Below are positions 22,118 to 32,312 of a DNA stretch of 64,000 nt, piece by piece. Each line of letters starts with the position of its first letter. The stretch's first letter is position 1. Both the position numbers and the translations under genes were made by a program. Under the pieces are notes generated by a model. It searched no databases and had not been told where the DNA came from. It was given only the letters and a program-made list of their open reading frames with translations. Source of the DNA: Iris pallida (taxonomy: Eukaryota; Streptophyta; Magnoliopsida; Asparagales; Iridaceae); contig JANAVB010015600.1 in the NCBI GenBank assembly GCA_029216955.1, positions 32,557,587 through 32,621,586 on the forward strand, read 5' to 3'.

Positions 22118-24555
22118 ATTATGATTGCCAGGATTATTACTAGGATTACTTTTTTTCCTTTATCTTCTGAAGTGAAAATCATCCCATGTTCACGAGCCAA
22201 CCTACCATTGGTCTCGACAGAAACTGCTGCTATGATAAACGAAGCCCAATCTGAGAATTGGGAACCCGTGAAAACAGCGATGGATGGTCGTAGATTCATC
22301 TTGCATGTATCAATCAACGCTGAATCTGGCATACCAAGAGGCATCTTTAAAGTAGCCTGTCGAAAACGTTCGATGAACGTCCGAGTATCTTCTTTCTTCT
22401 TTTGTTTGATTTCTATCAAGGAGGACATGTTCATGTCCATGCCTCCTTCATAGAAGTGGGAGAGAAACATTGCCTTAAATTCGTCAAAAGATGAAACGCA
22501 ATTGTCGGGTAAACTTCGATACCAATCATAAGCCGAACCCATCAGGCACCCGATGAACACTCGAAAGAGAAGAGCGTCATCTTTCTGCAAGTGTACAATC
22601 ATAATATCAAAGTAATTGATATATTGACTGGGAGATGCTTTTCCATCGAACAAAACCATAGATTGTGGCTTGAATTTCGGTAGAAAGGGTACATCATTCC
22701 AATGAGGAGGATAAGGTTGCTTGATCCCTAACCTCTGGAGTTGATCTTTGTGCCTCAAAACTTCAAACTGTGATTTGAGCTCATGCACTGCTTGAATGGC
22801 TTCACTGGTTTGGGGAAGCACATTTGATTGAATGGTTGTTGGATGTACCGTAACCCCCACTGGAGGTGGTACATCTTCAGGAATGATGGGATTTGGAGAT
22901 GCAGAATTCTGATTAACAGCCTGCTCTTGAGTATTCAAAGGTATTTCAGCCCCTTAATTATCTTGAGTTTGTGCTGCTACTGGTACTGGTGTTATTACCG
23001 TCGGCTGAGCAGTTTGCTGATTCAAAATTATCTGATGCATAATTTGCACCATGTTAAGCATATCTTTCAGTGATTGCTCAACGGCAGTGAGACGTTGTTC
23101 TGTATTAGCAGATGACGTCTCTGGTTCATCTCCAACAGCGTAGGATTCAACCTCTCGTAAAGATACGGAAGGATTTGTATAGAAGTATGAACCCACACTA
23201 TCGGTATCAGACTCAAAAGATTGAGTACCCCCAGCTTCTGAATCAGAAGTCTGCAATTGCCTTTGTCTTCTTGATCGAGTATTCTGATATACTCCTTCAA
23301 AAGAATCAAGAACTCTGTTGAACTGTTGTTGACCTGGAGTTTGGGACATGTTTCGTCTCGGACGTCGTCCTCTGTTAGTATAAGATGCCATGTTGACTGA
23401 TGCATATGACAGCTCATCTTCTTGGTCTTCAGCTTGATGTTGAAGCGAATTAAAACTCAATCGATCAAAAACTGACCGTTTTGAAGCTGAACAACAACAA
23501 TTGATCACAACATGGTGATATTCACAATGATATTTTTCTTGGGGGAGCGTCACCGGAGATTGTGAATTCTTACGCTTTTGTATGAGCAATTCACGTAAGT
23601 CAGAAGGAGTGGAGGGCGTATTCTTCTTTATCACATTAGGGGTAGAAAAACGTTTAGTACCCTGTGTGTAAAAAAGATTACTAGCAGCATTCGCAGAACC
23701 AAATTGTGCATTTCTACGCGTTTGTAGTTGTGTGCGTAAATCTTGAGATTTTTGAGCACGAAGTACTCCATCTTCATGGCGCATGATTTGCAAGTTTGGT
23801 ACTTTGCGTAAAGCAGTATAAGAAGGTTGTTGGTGTAGAACAGAAGTTTTACCAACAATATTTTTACGCTGTATGCGTTTAGGTACATTCACATTAGATG
23901 TGCAAACATCGTTGTGAATTTTGTCTACACTGTCACAGACAGGAGACTTACCTTTACGCGTAAAATATGAAAATTGATTATCTACCACGTCACAGACGGA
24001 AGATTTTGTTTTACGCGAGGAGCTTAATTTGTGTGTGTCTACCACGTCACAGACGGAAGACTTATTTTTACACTCAGAAGCATTAGAATCTGCCGTATTA
24101 CAAATGGGAGACTCATTCTTATGCCTTGAGCGTAAAACTTGGTTTTTACCCAGTGGGCGTAAAACCTGGTTCTTACGCAGTGGGCGTGGAACCCGATCAT
24201 CTACACCGTCACAGACGGGAGACAAATTGTCACACTTAGAGAGCGACGTCGAAGTAAGGACTGCCTCGTTATGAACGGGAGCCCCTACGACATGAGAGGG
24301 AAGAATTCCCTTGTTAACAACAGCAACAAAGAGATCAGAAGCTATTTTGGATTTAGGAATCCAAACTTTTCATGCTTTGCGAGACTTTTGAACATTGGAG
24401 CAGCGAGAACCACCCCCAGTTCGGAGTATTTCTTTGTAGGCAGTCTGGTCGAAGTGCACAACCAGAGTCTTCGTGGTCGAACCGACCGAAACATCATCGT
24501 ATTGAGCAATTGCCTCCTCGTCAGAGGAGAAGGTCGTCCCCAGCAGAGTCGCCAT
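22114..24555 (-). pseudogene. Extended gag (N-terminal region plus capsid), Tat element
   Basis: One reading frame runs from an ATG at 24555, inside the primer site, to 22114, broken by TGA at 24370-24372 and TAA at about 22951. The N-terminal ~530 codons are unusual: five spaced copies of a peptide like SPVCDGVD or SSVCDVVD (24220-23925), basic stretches, and an acidic Ser-rich C-end. Then the standard gag core: SPSQYINYFDI, GSAYDWYRSLP, FLSHFYEG, RTFIERFRQAT. Ogre-like elements often carry an extra ORF before gag; here it is in frame with gag. An A7 slippage ends the frame. Confidence 0.85.
24537..24554 (-). other. Primer binding site of the Tat element
   Basis: On the minus strand the 5' LTR ends CA, then AAAA, then TGGCGACTCTGCTGGGGA. 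It starts TGG as a tRNA primer site must and resembles the Arg-tRNA-type site of Tat/Ogre elements (from memory, not checked). The gag ATG overlaps its first base, so codons 1-6 are the primer site. Confidence 0.75.
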
Positions 24556-24558
24556 TTT

Positions 24559-25693
24559 TGTTTCACTTAACAAAATGCCTTAGAGAAATTGGCTTTTGAA
24601 AATAAAACGAGAAAAAGTACAAGAAGTACAAATTTGATTCTGGGGAAGTATTGCTATGGAAGTCTGATTCGTAAATGATCACTTTGTTCCTTGGACCATA
24701 TGATGATGATGAAGATCACTGCTTGAAGTAGAACAACTGGAAGAACTAAGTCACCAGAAAGGTATCGATGCACTTGGGCACTGATGGCGAGGCCGAATGC
24801 TTTCCTGCTTTGCTTCACTCTGTTCTGAAAGAAAAGTTGAAGAAGAATGCTCTGGAGAATCAAAATCTCTAAGTTCTGATCTCTGTATTCTCTCCTCTCT
24901 CTGTGTGTCTCCTTGTCTGTCTCTGTCCTTCGTTATGAGAAAAATAAGTCTATTTATAGACTTGGGCTCTTGTGCGTAAAAACTCAGCAAAAGTTCCATC
25001 TTTACGCTAACAACTGCCGCCCATGATCGAAGCCATCCTCTACATATGTTGACGTGTGTTCCATCACTTCAGTAAGGATAGGATACATGTACACACGTTC
25101 TTCGAGAAGAGTGGCATGAAAGCCACGTAAGCAAACCACGTTCTAAACTGGTGGAGGAGAATAGGGCGTAAAAATAGCACCAATATACTCTGAGCGTAAA
25201 GCAGTAGATTTGGCGTAAAATGGCCTTGACATAGACTTCCCGCATAAAGTGGTTATTAAATAACCTTGAGCGTAAAAGCAGCTCAAATAGACTTTACGCA
25301 CACGTCGACTGTTGAGCGTAAAGGCTCGTATAATCTTCGTGTGTAAAAGAAGCCGTAGTGTGAGCGTAAAGTAGCTCAATCCATACACTAAACGACAACA
25401 TTGGTCTCTGTGTAAAAACAAATCCCTTTGTGATATATTCTATCATTAATATCTCCATATCAGAGTTTGCATTAAATGCGAGATTTGACAGCTTTGTCCA
25501 GCGTAAAAGTGGCTGCTCTGTCCTTGGCGTAAAATCATGGGTGTAGACCCGAGCGTAAAATGATCAGCCTGCTTAGGCGTAAAGCGATTAGCCTTGTCTT
25601 GGGCGTAAAGAGATTACCCGCTCTGCTAGGCGTAAAGCAGATCACTTATGAATGAGATGACTCTTTCTTTGAATCACTTTTTACGCTCCTACA
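24559..25693 (-). repeat. 5' LTR of the Tat element
   Basis: 1,135 bp. A minus-strand TATA box (TCTATAAATA) is at 24951-24960 and about 16 GCGTAAA/TTTACGC motifs lie between it and the right end, which is the upstream U3 side. Confidence 0.93.
24951..24960 (-). promoter_or_regulatory. Tat element promoter TATA box
   Basis: TCTATAAATA on the minus strand, followed downstream by a purine-rich leader. Almost all U3 GCGTAAA motifs lie upstream of it. Confidence 0.6.
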
Positions 25694-27023
25694 TCATCCT
25701 AGGAGGTAGACGTTATAGCAGCGCATGCTTTTATTGCGTGGGTAGTCGGGAGCTTTCAACGGGGCTCGCTACCTGCGCTGAAGGACCCGCCGCCTACCCG
25801 AGCTATGTCCGCGATGGCTTGTCATGCCAGTGGCCTTTCATATAGATAATTGGCGTGCTAAGCGGTGAATCCATATGCATGGTGTCGGTCATAATAAAGG
25901 AAGTGTAAGCACGGTATGCGTTGAATGGTAAAATGTGTGCTCGGTTGCACCCAAAGTATTATCAAGCCTACGATTCGGCTATACGTAAAGACAAGTGCTT
26001 CGGCACGAGATACGGCGTCATGCTTAAGTTCCCAACATCGATTCCACAATTCGGGTTAGTCGTTGCGGGTTAAGTCGAGAAGGGCCGTAGGACATGTTTG
26101 GTTAAGTTATGTTGAGTTTCTGGACACGACCTCGGGATGTGAGGCATGGTCGCGTTGTCACAACACGATTATATGTAAGACTTTGCAAGGAGGCACTGCC
26201 TCGGTGATACTAAAGCACGAATCGAGTTCATTGCACGACCGAGTCGTTACGTCCCTGAGTATGGCACGAAAGGCAAGCACGAGGCGATAAGTTGACGTTA
26301 TTGGAACGAGAAGGTCTAACGGTAAAGTATGAGTACGCTATTAGTGCAAGGCACAGTAACGGTCTAAAAGACACAAAATAGACCAAGGCGTCGGTCCTAA
26401 AAATTGATCCTAAGGCAAGACTAGAAAGACAATCGTAAAGGGGCTTGTATCGCACAAAGTAAAATAAACATGTCAATTTTGTATGGGTGGACGAGAAGCT
26501 CACTCTACCAGTACAGTTGAATTCTGACACCCATACAGTTTCCATATGCAGGCTCAGGTAGAAGCTCGTGGCGCAGAGCTCATTTGGATCCGTCGAGGCC
26601 CGGAGTTCCTTGGCGATTCAAAGCGTATGGCCGCATGGAATCGAAGACTTATACGGAACATAATGTATGGACATCGCCTATCCGAAGTATCTGCTGTTTC
26701 GAGATAAGTTTTGAGAGATGAGAGAGAGCAGAGTAATTTGTAATGTTAGACGAATGAATTTGAGTGATTGTAATCTTGGCCTTGCGTCCCCAATGTAACC
26801 GTTGTTTCGATATCAATAAAGAGCTTCTTTTGAATGACTTGTGTTTTGTTCTTAACTTCTGCTGCTAGTATTCAATGTCTCTGTTTGGGACTTCTGTGCG
26901 ACGACCCCGATACAGCCGTTGAAATCGGCCGTTATGGAACCCGCCTTGCACGAGCGCAATCTAGGCTCGTGCAGCATCACGCCTTAGCGAGGACAATCGC
27001 TCCTACGGGAGCGGAGCGTGACA
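25694..27023 (+). repeat. 3' LTR of the non-coding LTR element, second part
   Basis: Starts with the Tat target duplication TCATC, then continues the LTR in register with 6310-7633. It ends GTGACA, with AATAAA at 26815-26820. Confidence 0.92.
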
Positions 27024-27028
27024 GTACT

Positions 27029-27176
27029 TCCTCTAGGTCATTCCGCCGGCTGTGCTGGTTCCCCTTCCTCTTCCTGCCCACTTCTTCTCCCCCGACTCTA
27101 CACTAGAGCTGGATATCATATGTGGCTGAGAGTGCCAAATAAGAAGAAAGGAAGTAGGGAGGAGCAGATGGGTCCA
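27029..27176. mobile_element. Foldback element, right arm (split)
   Basis: Complements 4795-4940. Landmarks are GGATATCATATGTGGCTGAG near 27112 and the complement of GATGGAATGACATGAG near 27037. It directly follows the GTACT duplication of the LTR element. Confidence 0.85.
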
Positions 27177-27320
27177 GAGCCATGGTGGAGGAGAGGAGAA
27201 GGCTCCCAAGACTACCCGAGGTGGATATCATCTGTGGCTGAAAATTTTGATAAACTTCTTATTTTTTTATAATTTGAGTAAATTTCTTTACCCTATATGA
27301 AAATTTCTGTTGTCAGAGAG

Positions 27321-27614
27321 ATGCCTCCTAGGACTCGTCGAGGTGGTGCTGCTAGTCGAGGAAGGGGCAGAGGCAAGAAACCCTTAGAGGTCGACACGGA
27401 GGAAATCTCCGTCGTCAAACAAGAACCGGTGACTATTAAGGAGAAGGTGTTACCAAAGGTCGAGGTCAAGGAAGAACCGATGACCATCAGGGAAGAGATT
27501 GCTCCCAAGGTTAAAGTTAAGGAGGAGCCACCGTCAGAGAGTAGTAGCATCGGGGCCAACCCTCCTATCCCTACAGAATATCTCAACCAGATTGAGCCTT
27601 CGTATACAAAGTAG
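27321..27614 (+). CDS. Small acidic/basic repeat protein (97 aa), CACTA-associated
   Basis: I choose the ATG at 27321 (MPPRTRRGG), preceded by a TTGTCAGAG stretch that could be a splice acceptor. The N-terminus is Arg/Gly-rich (RGRGRGKK). The middle has two copies of a ~20-residue unit with a TIKE/TIRE core followed by PKV.VKEEP, and an earlier VKQEP. VKQE and VKEE fit the psi-K-x-E sumoylation consensus. The start and VKEE motif resemble the ORF at 2544. It may be an element-encoded protein or a leading exon; no catalytic domain is visible. Confidence 0.45.
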   Translation: MPPRTRRGGAASRGRGRGKKPLEVDTEEISVVKQEPVTIKEKVLPKVEVKEEPMTIREEIAPKVKVKEEPPSESSSIGANPPIPTEYLNQIEPSYTK

Positions 27615-27795
27615 CTGATAGAATGGTACATGCCTCAACGCAACTATCATCCCTGGCTGTGAGGATTCATCGTCTGACTTGCGGTCTTTGCTGAGGCCAA
27701 AGTCAATTTTCCTATGTGTTTTGGAATTTTGGAATATTTGTGGGAACTTTAGAATATTTGTGCCATGATCGGATTATAACGACGGATATTAGGTT

Positions 27796-27985
27796 ACTCT
27801 TCTGGATAATTGATGTCTATTTTATATTAATTTGGTTTGGTCTATATGATTCTTGGATAATTGGTGTGCATTAAATTCGTATGTACATATTTGGTCTATG
27901 TGATTCTTGGATAATTGGTGTGCATTATATATTTTGTCTATGTGATTGTTGGATAATTGGTGTGCATTATATATCGGTTTGGTTT
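27796..27985. repeat. ~45-bp tandem repeat, about 4 units
   Basis: Units share CTTGGATAATTGGTGTGCAT with GTCTATGTGATT. Confidence 0.85.
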
Positions 27986-28044
27986 ATGCATATTTTTGCT
28001 TACAGGAAAAGTGCTGCAATTTTTTTTCAAAAAAATCTAATTTA

Positions 28045-28642
28045 GTGACGGACTAGTGACCGGTTGGCGACGGATATTTCCAGTTTCCGACTACTGTTCG
28101 ACGGAATATCCGTCGCTAACTGGAGATTTACAAATGTTTCCAGGTATCGACGGGTGGTCGACGAAATATCCGTCGGCAACTTTCTGGTGGTATATAGGTC
28201 GACGGAATGGCGACGACTCATCCGTCGCCATGGTTCTGGAAATACCAAGCATTTCCAGCCCATGGTCGACGGATACTCCGTCAGTATTCCATAGCTAATC
28301 CGTCCTTTGTTAGCGACGGCGATCGACGGAATAGCGACGGAAAGATACACCCTGATACGCTATTACGATGGTTTACCGACGGACCACTACGTCGCTAGCC
28401 TCTACACAGTTCAGTATTTAATACCTGAAATGGACGAAAGACAGTCAAAAAGTCGTCGCTACTGCTTCGTATTGTGAAGTCGCTATGCCGTCGCTTGACG
28501 ACTAATAAGCGACGGATCATTATTAGCGACGAGCTGATTGCCGACGGATTATTTTGGCCAATATCCGTCAGTGATCGGTCGCTAATACAAATTACCGATG
28601 GACGGGCGACGGATCGGTCATTAATTGAAATAACGTGTAGGC
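28045..28642. mobile_element. CACTA-type subterminal repeat block, probable right end
   Basis: Dense GACGGA/TCCGTC and GCGACG/CGTCGC motifs in both orientations, the style of CACTA subterminal regions. The right edge reads CGTGTAGGC, whose complement CTACACG resembles a degenerate CACTACACG terminus. It would close an element whose left end lies before the window. The terminus is not exact, so confidence is moderate. Confidence 0.5.
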
Positions 28643-28832
28643 AACTCTAGAGGGGGGTGAAAGAGTTTGTGTCGATACTCACCAAATAAAAATTAACTCT
28701 ATATCACCTCCACTAAACAACAATCAAGATAGTAAATAAATCAGAGAGAAATATGAAAGTAAATAAAGATCAGAAGAGCATTCGCAGACACAGCAGTTTT
28801 AACATGGTTTTTCTCGTGGAGGACTAGTCCTC
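28643..28832. other. Spacer between two CACTA-like elements
   Basis: No gene seen. It contains AGAGGGGGGTGAAAGAG near 28650 and ends in a 20-base palindrome overlapping the next element's terminus. Confidence 0.4.
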
Positions 28833-29085
28833 CACTACCAAAATAAGTCAAATCAGCGACGAAATTAGCGACGTTTAAAAAAGACGTCGCCAATATTTTA
28901 TAAATTAGCGACGTCCTCAAAAGACATCGCAAAACGATACTATTTGCGACATCCAACGACGTATACCGACTAGCTTTAATTTCATAAAAGATAACGTTGC
29001 AGAATTGTCCGTAAATGTCGCTATATTTTTTATAATAGCGACGTTTAGCGACGTTTCTATTTGTCGTCGCTAAGTTCTTAATATA
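28833..29085 (+). repeat. Outer CACTA left terminus and subterminal repeats
   Basis: The CACTACC terminus is followed by many AGCGACGT/ACGTCGCT motifs in both orientations up to about 29075, the presumed binding sites for element proteins. Confidence 0.85.
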
Positions 29086-30395
29086 GGGCTTTGGGTTTTC
29101 TTTTCCCTCCACTCAATCGAGCCCCAAATTTTTGAACCCCCCTCTCCCTCCCCGATCTCCAGTCCCCCTCCACCTACAGCCCGGCGGCGTGACCCCCTCC
29201 CCCTCCGTAGACGCTCCTTCCCCTCCCCTCCGTCTCTGCCTTCGCCTCTGGTTCTCCTCCCCTCCGGCGACCCCCTCTCCTTTCCCGATCTCCAGCCCCC
29301 CTCCGCCTACAGCCCAACGCCGTGACCCCCCTCCCCCTCCGCAGGTGCTCCTTCCCCTCTCCTCTGCCTCTGCCTTCGCCTCTGGTTCTCCTCCCCTCTG
29401 GTTACCCCCCTCCCGATCAAACCCTTCGGTCTCGGTAAACCCTAACCCCCACTCTTGTAGTATAGTTGTATGAAGTGACAGTGAATGAAAAGTTCGGTTT
29501 CTATTTGAATTAAGTGACAGTGAATGAGAAGGGAAATAGGACAGTAGCATGAAGGGGGGCTGTTTGGCTCTGATTATTCCTTCTCTTCTTCTAAAAATTG
29601 TTACTGTTTTAAATCAATGTGGTATATCTTCCTGTGTGCACCACTGTTTTGAGTGTCTTGAGTAAGTAGAGGGTACCATGTTGTGAGTGTGGTGCTCAAT
29701 GAATGAACTGTCATTTATAGTGTACATGTGTAAAATGAGTGAATTTGTAAGTTATTCTAGTGAAAGTGAACTGTCACTTGACAGTGCATATGTGTTAAGT
29801 GTCTTGAGTGTCATGTGTTGAGAGTATTTTAGTGTGCCTATAGGCCATTCGTGAATGTATCTGTATTCATGAGTGTCTACCTAGGACAGTTAACAGTGAG
29901 ATGTGTGAGTGTGTGCCTACTTGCACTAGTGAGAGGGGTTCCTGTCTGTGTTGGATATGTCGAAGCAGTAGGTGTATTTGGGCAGGCATTTGCCTTTGGC
30001 AGCATAGGAAGAGTTGTTATCTGATGTTGGTAGCAACAGATAGGATATAAGTTGGGTGATTTAAGTTATAGATTACCTATGTATATGAGTAGTGTTAATG
30101 TGTGTACAGGAGATGTGGGTTAAGGAAAATGAGTGTGTGCATACATGGTCGATTTAGGGATGTATCAGTGAGCTACATAGATGTTAGGGTGTTGTCATAG
30201 GAGAGTGAGTTCCTGTCAATAGAGGCTTGTGTGTGTGACTCAAGAGTGAAGGGAATGAGTGAGATATGTGTCAGTGAGAAGTGATCGTCTGAGATATCCT
30301 ATGTTAGTGTCAGTGTCCTTATCATGTCTGTGGGTGTCCTAAGTGGCAGGTTATAGTGAGAGGGATGTGAGGGTGAATAGTGAGTATATGTGTCT

Positions 30396-30477
<82 letters not shown>

Positions 30478-31007
30478 GCAGATGAGATAGGGAGAGGGAA
30501 ATCTGTCCTGGTGACAGCAGGAAGTTATTGTGTGTATGTGTCTGTGTGAGTGAGTGTTGGATATTGGTAGAGAGTGTAGGCTTGTGGGTCAGGTAGGGGA
30601 GTTACTTCCCTGGTTACAAGGGGATTTAAACCCCTAATTTGCACAAGTAGTTGGGAGGCCACTGTTGGCATTGGTGTTGTGCAAGGGCCTTGTGCCATGC
30701 AGGTAGGGGCACCTACCTATGCAGGTGCATAAGAGAGCAGGGGGCTTTGGGGTGTGTAGAGGCCAACAGCAGTAACAATGGCAACAGGGGCAATGTGAGC
30801 CTGTGTACTGGTTTGTCCATTACCATTCTGTGCATCAGTGCACAACTATGCACCGATCAGATACGAGTGGCTATGATATATTCATTTGGTTTTTGTTAAA
30901 TGGTTATCATATCAGAGCATTACTAATTATGTCTTACCCGAGTGTAGTCGGAAGAATGCAAATCCTGTGAGTCAGTGTCAACCAGTATGTGTGCCTGACC
31001 TGGGTAC
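29086..31007. other. Outer CACTA 5' non-coding region
   Basis: 29113-29420 is a C-rich tract like the one after the inner CACTA terminus (52390-52690). Proline/glycine-rich ORFs on both strands are compositional. 29500-30398 is GTGAGTG-rich with no gene. 30399-30474 is a (TA)n tract. Confidence 0.55.
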
Positions 31008-31660
31008 TTATCCAGTGATGAAGTTGACTGTCCTCCGACCCCCATCCCTTGGCAATGATGATACGACAACATATCACTACATCTTTTAGTAGTAGATAAG
31101 GTCTTAGTATTACATTTTGTGGGTTCATCTTATTGATTCTGTTACATCCTTCAGATACTAGATTCGAAAAGAACATATACTACACCATATGTACAGAACA
31201 TAGATGATTCACACTAATATATGCTAGAATAAATTTTGGATTGTGTTCTGAGCCATTCGTTCCCACACTTGGCAATTAAGCATGTGAAATATATCGTTGA
31301 AGAATATAAAACTTGTGGTCGTTACTGCAGAAAGTGCAGACCGACATGAACTGACACAACTATATAGCCGTAGATAAAGTTGACTGTCCTCCGACCCCAT
31401 CCCTCGGTAATGATGATACGACAACATATCACTACATCTTTTAGTAGTAGATAAGGTCATAGTATTACATTTTGTGGGTTCATCTTATTGATAATGTTAC
31501 ATCCTTCAGATACTATATTCGATAAGAACATATACTACACCATATGTACAGAACATAGATGATTCACACTAATATATGCTAGAATGAATTTTGGATTGTG
31601 TTATGAGCCATTCGTCCCCACACTTGGCAATTAAGCATGTGAAATATATCGTTGAAGAAT
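31008..31660. repeat. Two tandem ~355-bp copies of the left-block repeat
   Basis: Copies start at about 31020 and 31375 (AAGTTGACTGTCCTCCGACC) and share GGCAATGATGATACGACAAC and GTTCTGAGCCATTCG landmarks with the 1262-4140 repeats. Confidence 0.8.
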
Positions 31661-31674
31661 ATAAAACTTGTGGT

Positions 31675-32014
31675 CGTTACTGTAGAAAGTGCAGACCGAC
31701 ATGAACTGACGCACGAAAAGGAGGGGATCAAAGCTGTAACAAGTAAAGTTGTGTTTTGGATGTTCTACTCTTGTAAGCTCTTTGTTCACAAAGCAAGATA
31801 TAATGAATACAGAACAAGTAACGAGTTTATAACTCTTGTAAGCTCTATACTTGAGTCACGAACTCGATACATGTTCTGTATTCTTTGATTATAGCTTGTT
31901 TTATGAACAAAGAGTTTACAAGAGTTCTTTTTCCAAAGCACAACTTTACTTGTTCCAGCTTTGAGCCCCTCATTTTCGTGCGTCAGTTCATGTCGGTCTT
32001 CACTTTCTGCAGTA
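31675..32014. repeat. Inverted repeat with ~155-bp arms
   Basis: Arms of about 31675-31835 and 31855-32014 are reverse-complementary: for example GACCGACATGAACTGACGCA near 31696 against TGCGTCAGTTCATGTCGGTC near 31979. It lies directly before the transposase start. Overlapping ORFs are mirror artefacts. Confidence 0.85.
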
Positions 32015-32016
32015 AT

Positions 32017-32312
32017 TATCTTAAAATGGATATGAATTATAATCTGCAAAACCGTTTGTGGATGTACAATCGTCATCCTGATGAATTACTTTCTGTGTCA
32101 ATCTTTGCAGAATTATCTTAAAATGGATATGAATTACTATCTGCAGAACCGTTTGTAGATGTACAATCGTCATCCTTATGACATGTGCGGTGTGCGGGAT
32201 GAATTTATACAGGATTTGCAACAGTTCCTGCAGTTTGCCAAGACGTTCCCTCAGTACATGGATCCTACAAAAATTAAGTGTCCATGTGTAAGATGTCGCA
32301 ACTTGAAATATC
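32017..32312 (+). pseudogene. Outer CACTA transposase, N-terminal fragment
   Basis: Matches the start of the inner CACTA transposase (55115-55331): the MDMNYYLQNR start, the YDMCGVRDEFIQD segment and the CVRCRNLKY cysteine motif of the Transpos_assoc domain. The first ~75 bp is duplicated (32017-32090 and 32107-32180). A TAG replaces the Trp codon of the RSWMY-like motif. The homology stops at GAAATATC, where LTR-A begins. Confidence 0.82.

Larger units (their letters stand above)
11549..25693 (-). mobile_element. Ty3/gypsy Tat-lineage LTR retrotransposon, decayed
   Basis: 14,145 bp bounded by TG and CA, with a perfect duplication TCATC at 11544-11548 and 25694-25698. The uninterrupted LTR at 6303-6318 shows the empty target. 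The LTRs are 1,134 and 1,135 bp and differ at about 25 positions by eye. Reading on the minus strand the order is 5' LTR, primer site, gag with an N-terminal extension, PR, spacer, RT, RNase H, second RNase H, INT, then a 3-kb region with antisense units, PPT and 3' LTR. The RT-RNH-second RNH-INT order is diagnostic of the Tat lineage (Tat/Ogre/Retand/Grande). Multiple stops and frameshifts make this copy non-functional. Confidence 0.95.
5073..27023 (+). mobile_element. Non-coding LTR retrotransposon (LARD-like), split by a Tat element
   Basis: It begins TG at 5073, ends CA at 27023 and is flanked by a perfect 5-bp duplication GTACT (5068-5072 and 27024-27028). The LTRs are about 2.56 and 2.61 kb, and a canonical initiator-Met primer site follows the 5' LTR. 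The 2.6-kb interior (7634-10259) has no gag or pol. The 3' LTR is cut at 11548 by the 11549-25693 insertion. A GAGGACGAG motif just before the 3' LTR is typical of plant Ty3/gypsy interiors. The element presumably used proteins from another element. Confidence 0.93.

Noticed and set aside
28042..28398. Overlapping ORFs in the GACGGA-rich block
   Set aside because: Short-motif repetition opens several frames at once; the block is a CACTA subterminal region.
29113..29550. Gly/Arg-rich 145-aa minus ORF and Pro-rich 113-aa plus ORF
   Set aside because: Mirror readings of a C-rich tract also present in the inner CACTA leader without conserved frame.
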